Below, one piece after another: positions 63,341 to 64,000 of a DNA stretch of 64,000 nucleotides. Numbering within the stretch: the first letter of the stretch is position 1; each line of letters opens with the position of its first letter. The position numbers and the translations under genes were made by a program. Origin of the DNA: Trochalopteron elliotii (Eukaryota; Chordata; Aves; Passeriformes; Leiothrichidae); the NCBI GenBank assembly GCA_024734555.1, contig JANPWX010000038.1, positions 4,083,456-4,147,455 on the forward strand, given 5' to 3'. The notes under the pieces are model-generated. The model was not told where the DNA came from. It saw only the letters and a program-made list of their open reading frames with translations, and ran no database searches.

Positions 63341-63790
63341 CTCAGCGTGGCCGATCACAGAGCACTGGTACTGCTTATCAGAGTTCACCATGTGAGAGCT
63401 GAAGGGAGCAGTTAAACACCTCTGCGGATTTTATCGAGGCAACTGAAAAAACCCAAACACACCTGAGACATGCCCACCATTCTCATCGTATGAGGGCTTT
63501 CCACACAAACGTTCTCCCTCCTTACTCAGGCTCAAGACCTGCCCGAAGTTTTACAGTGTTTACATGGACCACACAGAGCACCAGCACAGGCACCGCGCGG
63601 GGACATGTCCCAAACAAGTCTGTGTTCAGCCACTCTCGCAGTTTTTGGGAGTTCACCTCCCAAACTGCAAAGGCCTCTGTGCTATAAATGACTCAGACCC
63701 ATCGCCTTTTCCAATCCCGCTCACCCTATACGGCGGGAAACCCCACACCTCGACACACTTTGCTACCTTCCCAGGCACACGGGCTACCCC
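63341..63790. other. Flank of the second CpG island
   Basis: GC content rises gradually through this stretch. The open frames at 63,490-63,824 on both strands overlap and give no recognisable product. Confidence 0.4.
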
Positions 63791-64000
63791 GGGGCCGAGG
63801 CTGCTACTGCAGCCAGGTCCCTGAGTAGGAGTTAGTGACACCGCAGGGCAACGAGGACGCGGCAGAGCCGCTTCCTACGAGACTCGCTCCAGGCACGGCC
63901 GCTCCGAGCTCGAAGCCTCACAAGCGCCCGCCAAATCCCGCTCGCCCTCGGCCGCCCCGAGCAGGCCCGGCCGGGGGTGGCGGAGCCGCGCCGCCGCCAC
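63791..64000. promoter_or_regulatory. CpG island at the right edge, probable promoter
   Basis: CpG density is very high, roughly 28 in the last 160 bases, with words such as GGCGGAGCCGCGCCGCCGCC at the extreme end. A site matching the E2F consensus, TTTGGCGGGC on the minus strand, lies at 63,926-63,935. The island runs off the window, so size, start site and direction are unknown. The A/C-rich skew of the DNA to its left would fit a gene transcribed leftwards on the minus strand. The final bases could be GCC/GGC-rich 5' untranslated sequence. Confidence 0.6.

Noticed and set aside
1..64000. tRNA, rRNA, CRISPR, microRNA or prokaryotic gene clusters
   Set aside because: I saw none on reading both strands. 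The sequence is vertebrate nuclear DNA, and there is no direct sign of an undescribed system.

Overview
This window looks like nuclear DNA from a bird, possibly a songbird. It contains many CR1 LINE fragments that end in the avian TTCTATGA-type 3' terminus and carry no poly-A tail. It also contains two LTR fragments that I recognise, from memory only, as avian endogenous-retrovirus LTRs, plus long AT-rich single-copy stretches and two short CpG-dense islands. Nothing is bacterial: there are no operons, ribosome binding sites, tRNAs, rRNAs or CRISPR arrays. I found no exon of a gene I can name, so the window is mostly intron or intergenic DNA.

Layout. 1-38.4 kb is AT-rich sequence. It holds one long decayed CR1 (about 1.5-2.7 kb), an LTR on the minus strand (13.0-13.7 kb), a minus-strand CR1 next to a second LTR (16.7-17.7 kb), and a plus-strand CR1 (32.5-33.05 kb). 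38.46-39.48 kb is a probable promoter: a CCAAT box, GATA pair and TTACGTAA palindrome lead into a CpG island whose core is lost in a 398-base assembly gap (38,887-39,284). 39.5-54 kb is AT-rich, with small CR1 tails, a possible old MIR-like SINE and some weak exon candidates. 54.5-56.7 kb carries older, more diverged CR1 sequence in both orientations. 60.65-61.66 kb is a well-preserved plus-strand CR1 3' half. 63.04-63.34 kb is another CR1 tail, and 63.79-64.0 kb is a second CpG island running off the end.

How the parts may fit together (inference). In the lines I sampled, the plus strand is richer in A and C to the left of the gap, richer in T just to its right, and A/C-rich again towards 64 kb. 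Vertebrate transcription tends to leave excess T and G on the sense strand. This suggests a leftward (minus-strand) gene and a rightward (plus-strand) gene diverging from the 38.9 kb island, and a minus-strand gene entering from the 64 kb island. The exon candidates are all weak and are marked as such. Repeat family names rest on recalled consensus sequences, not on a database search.
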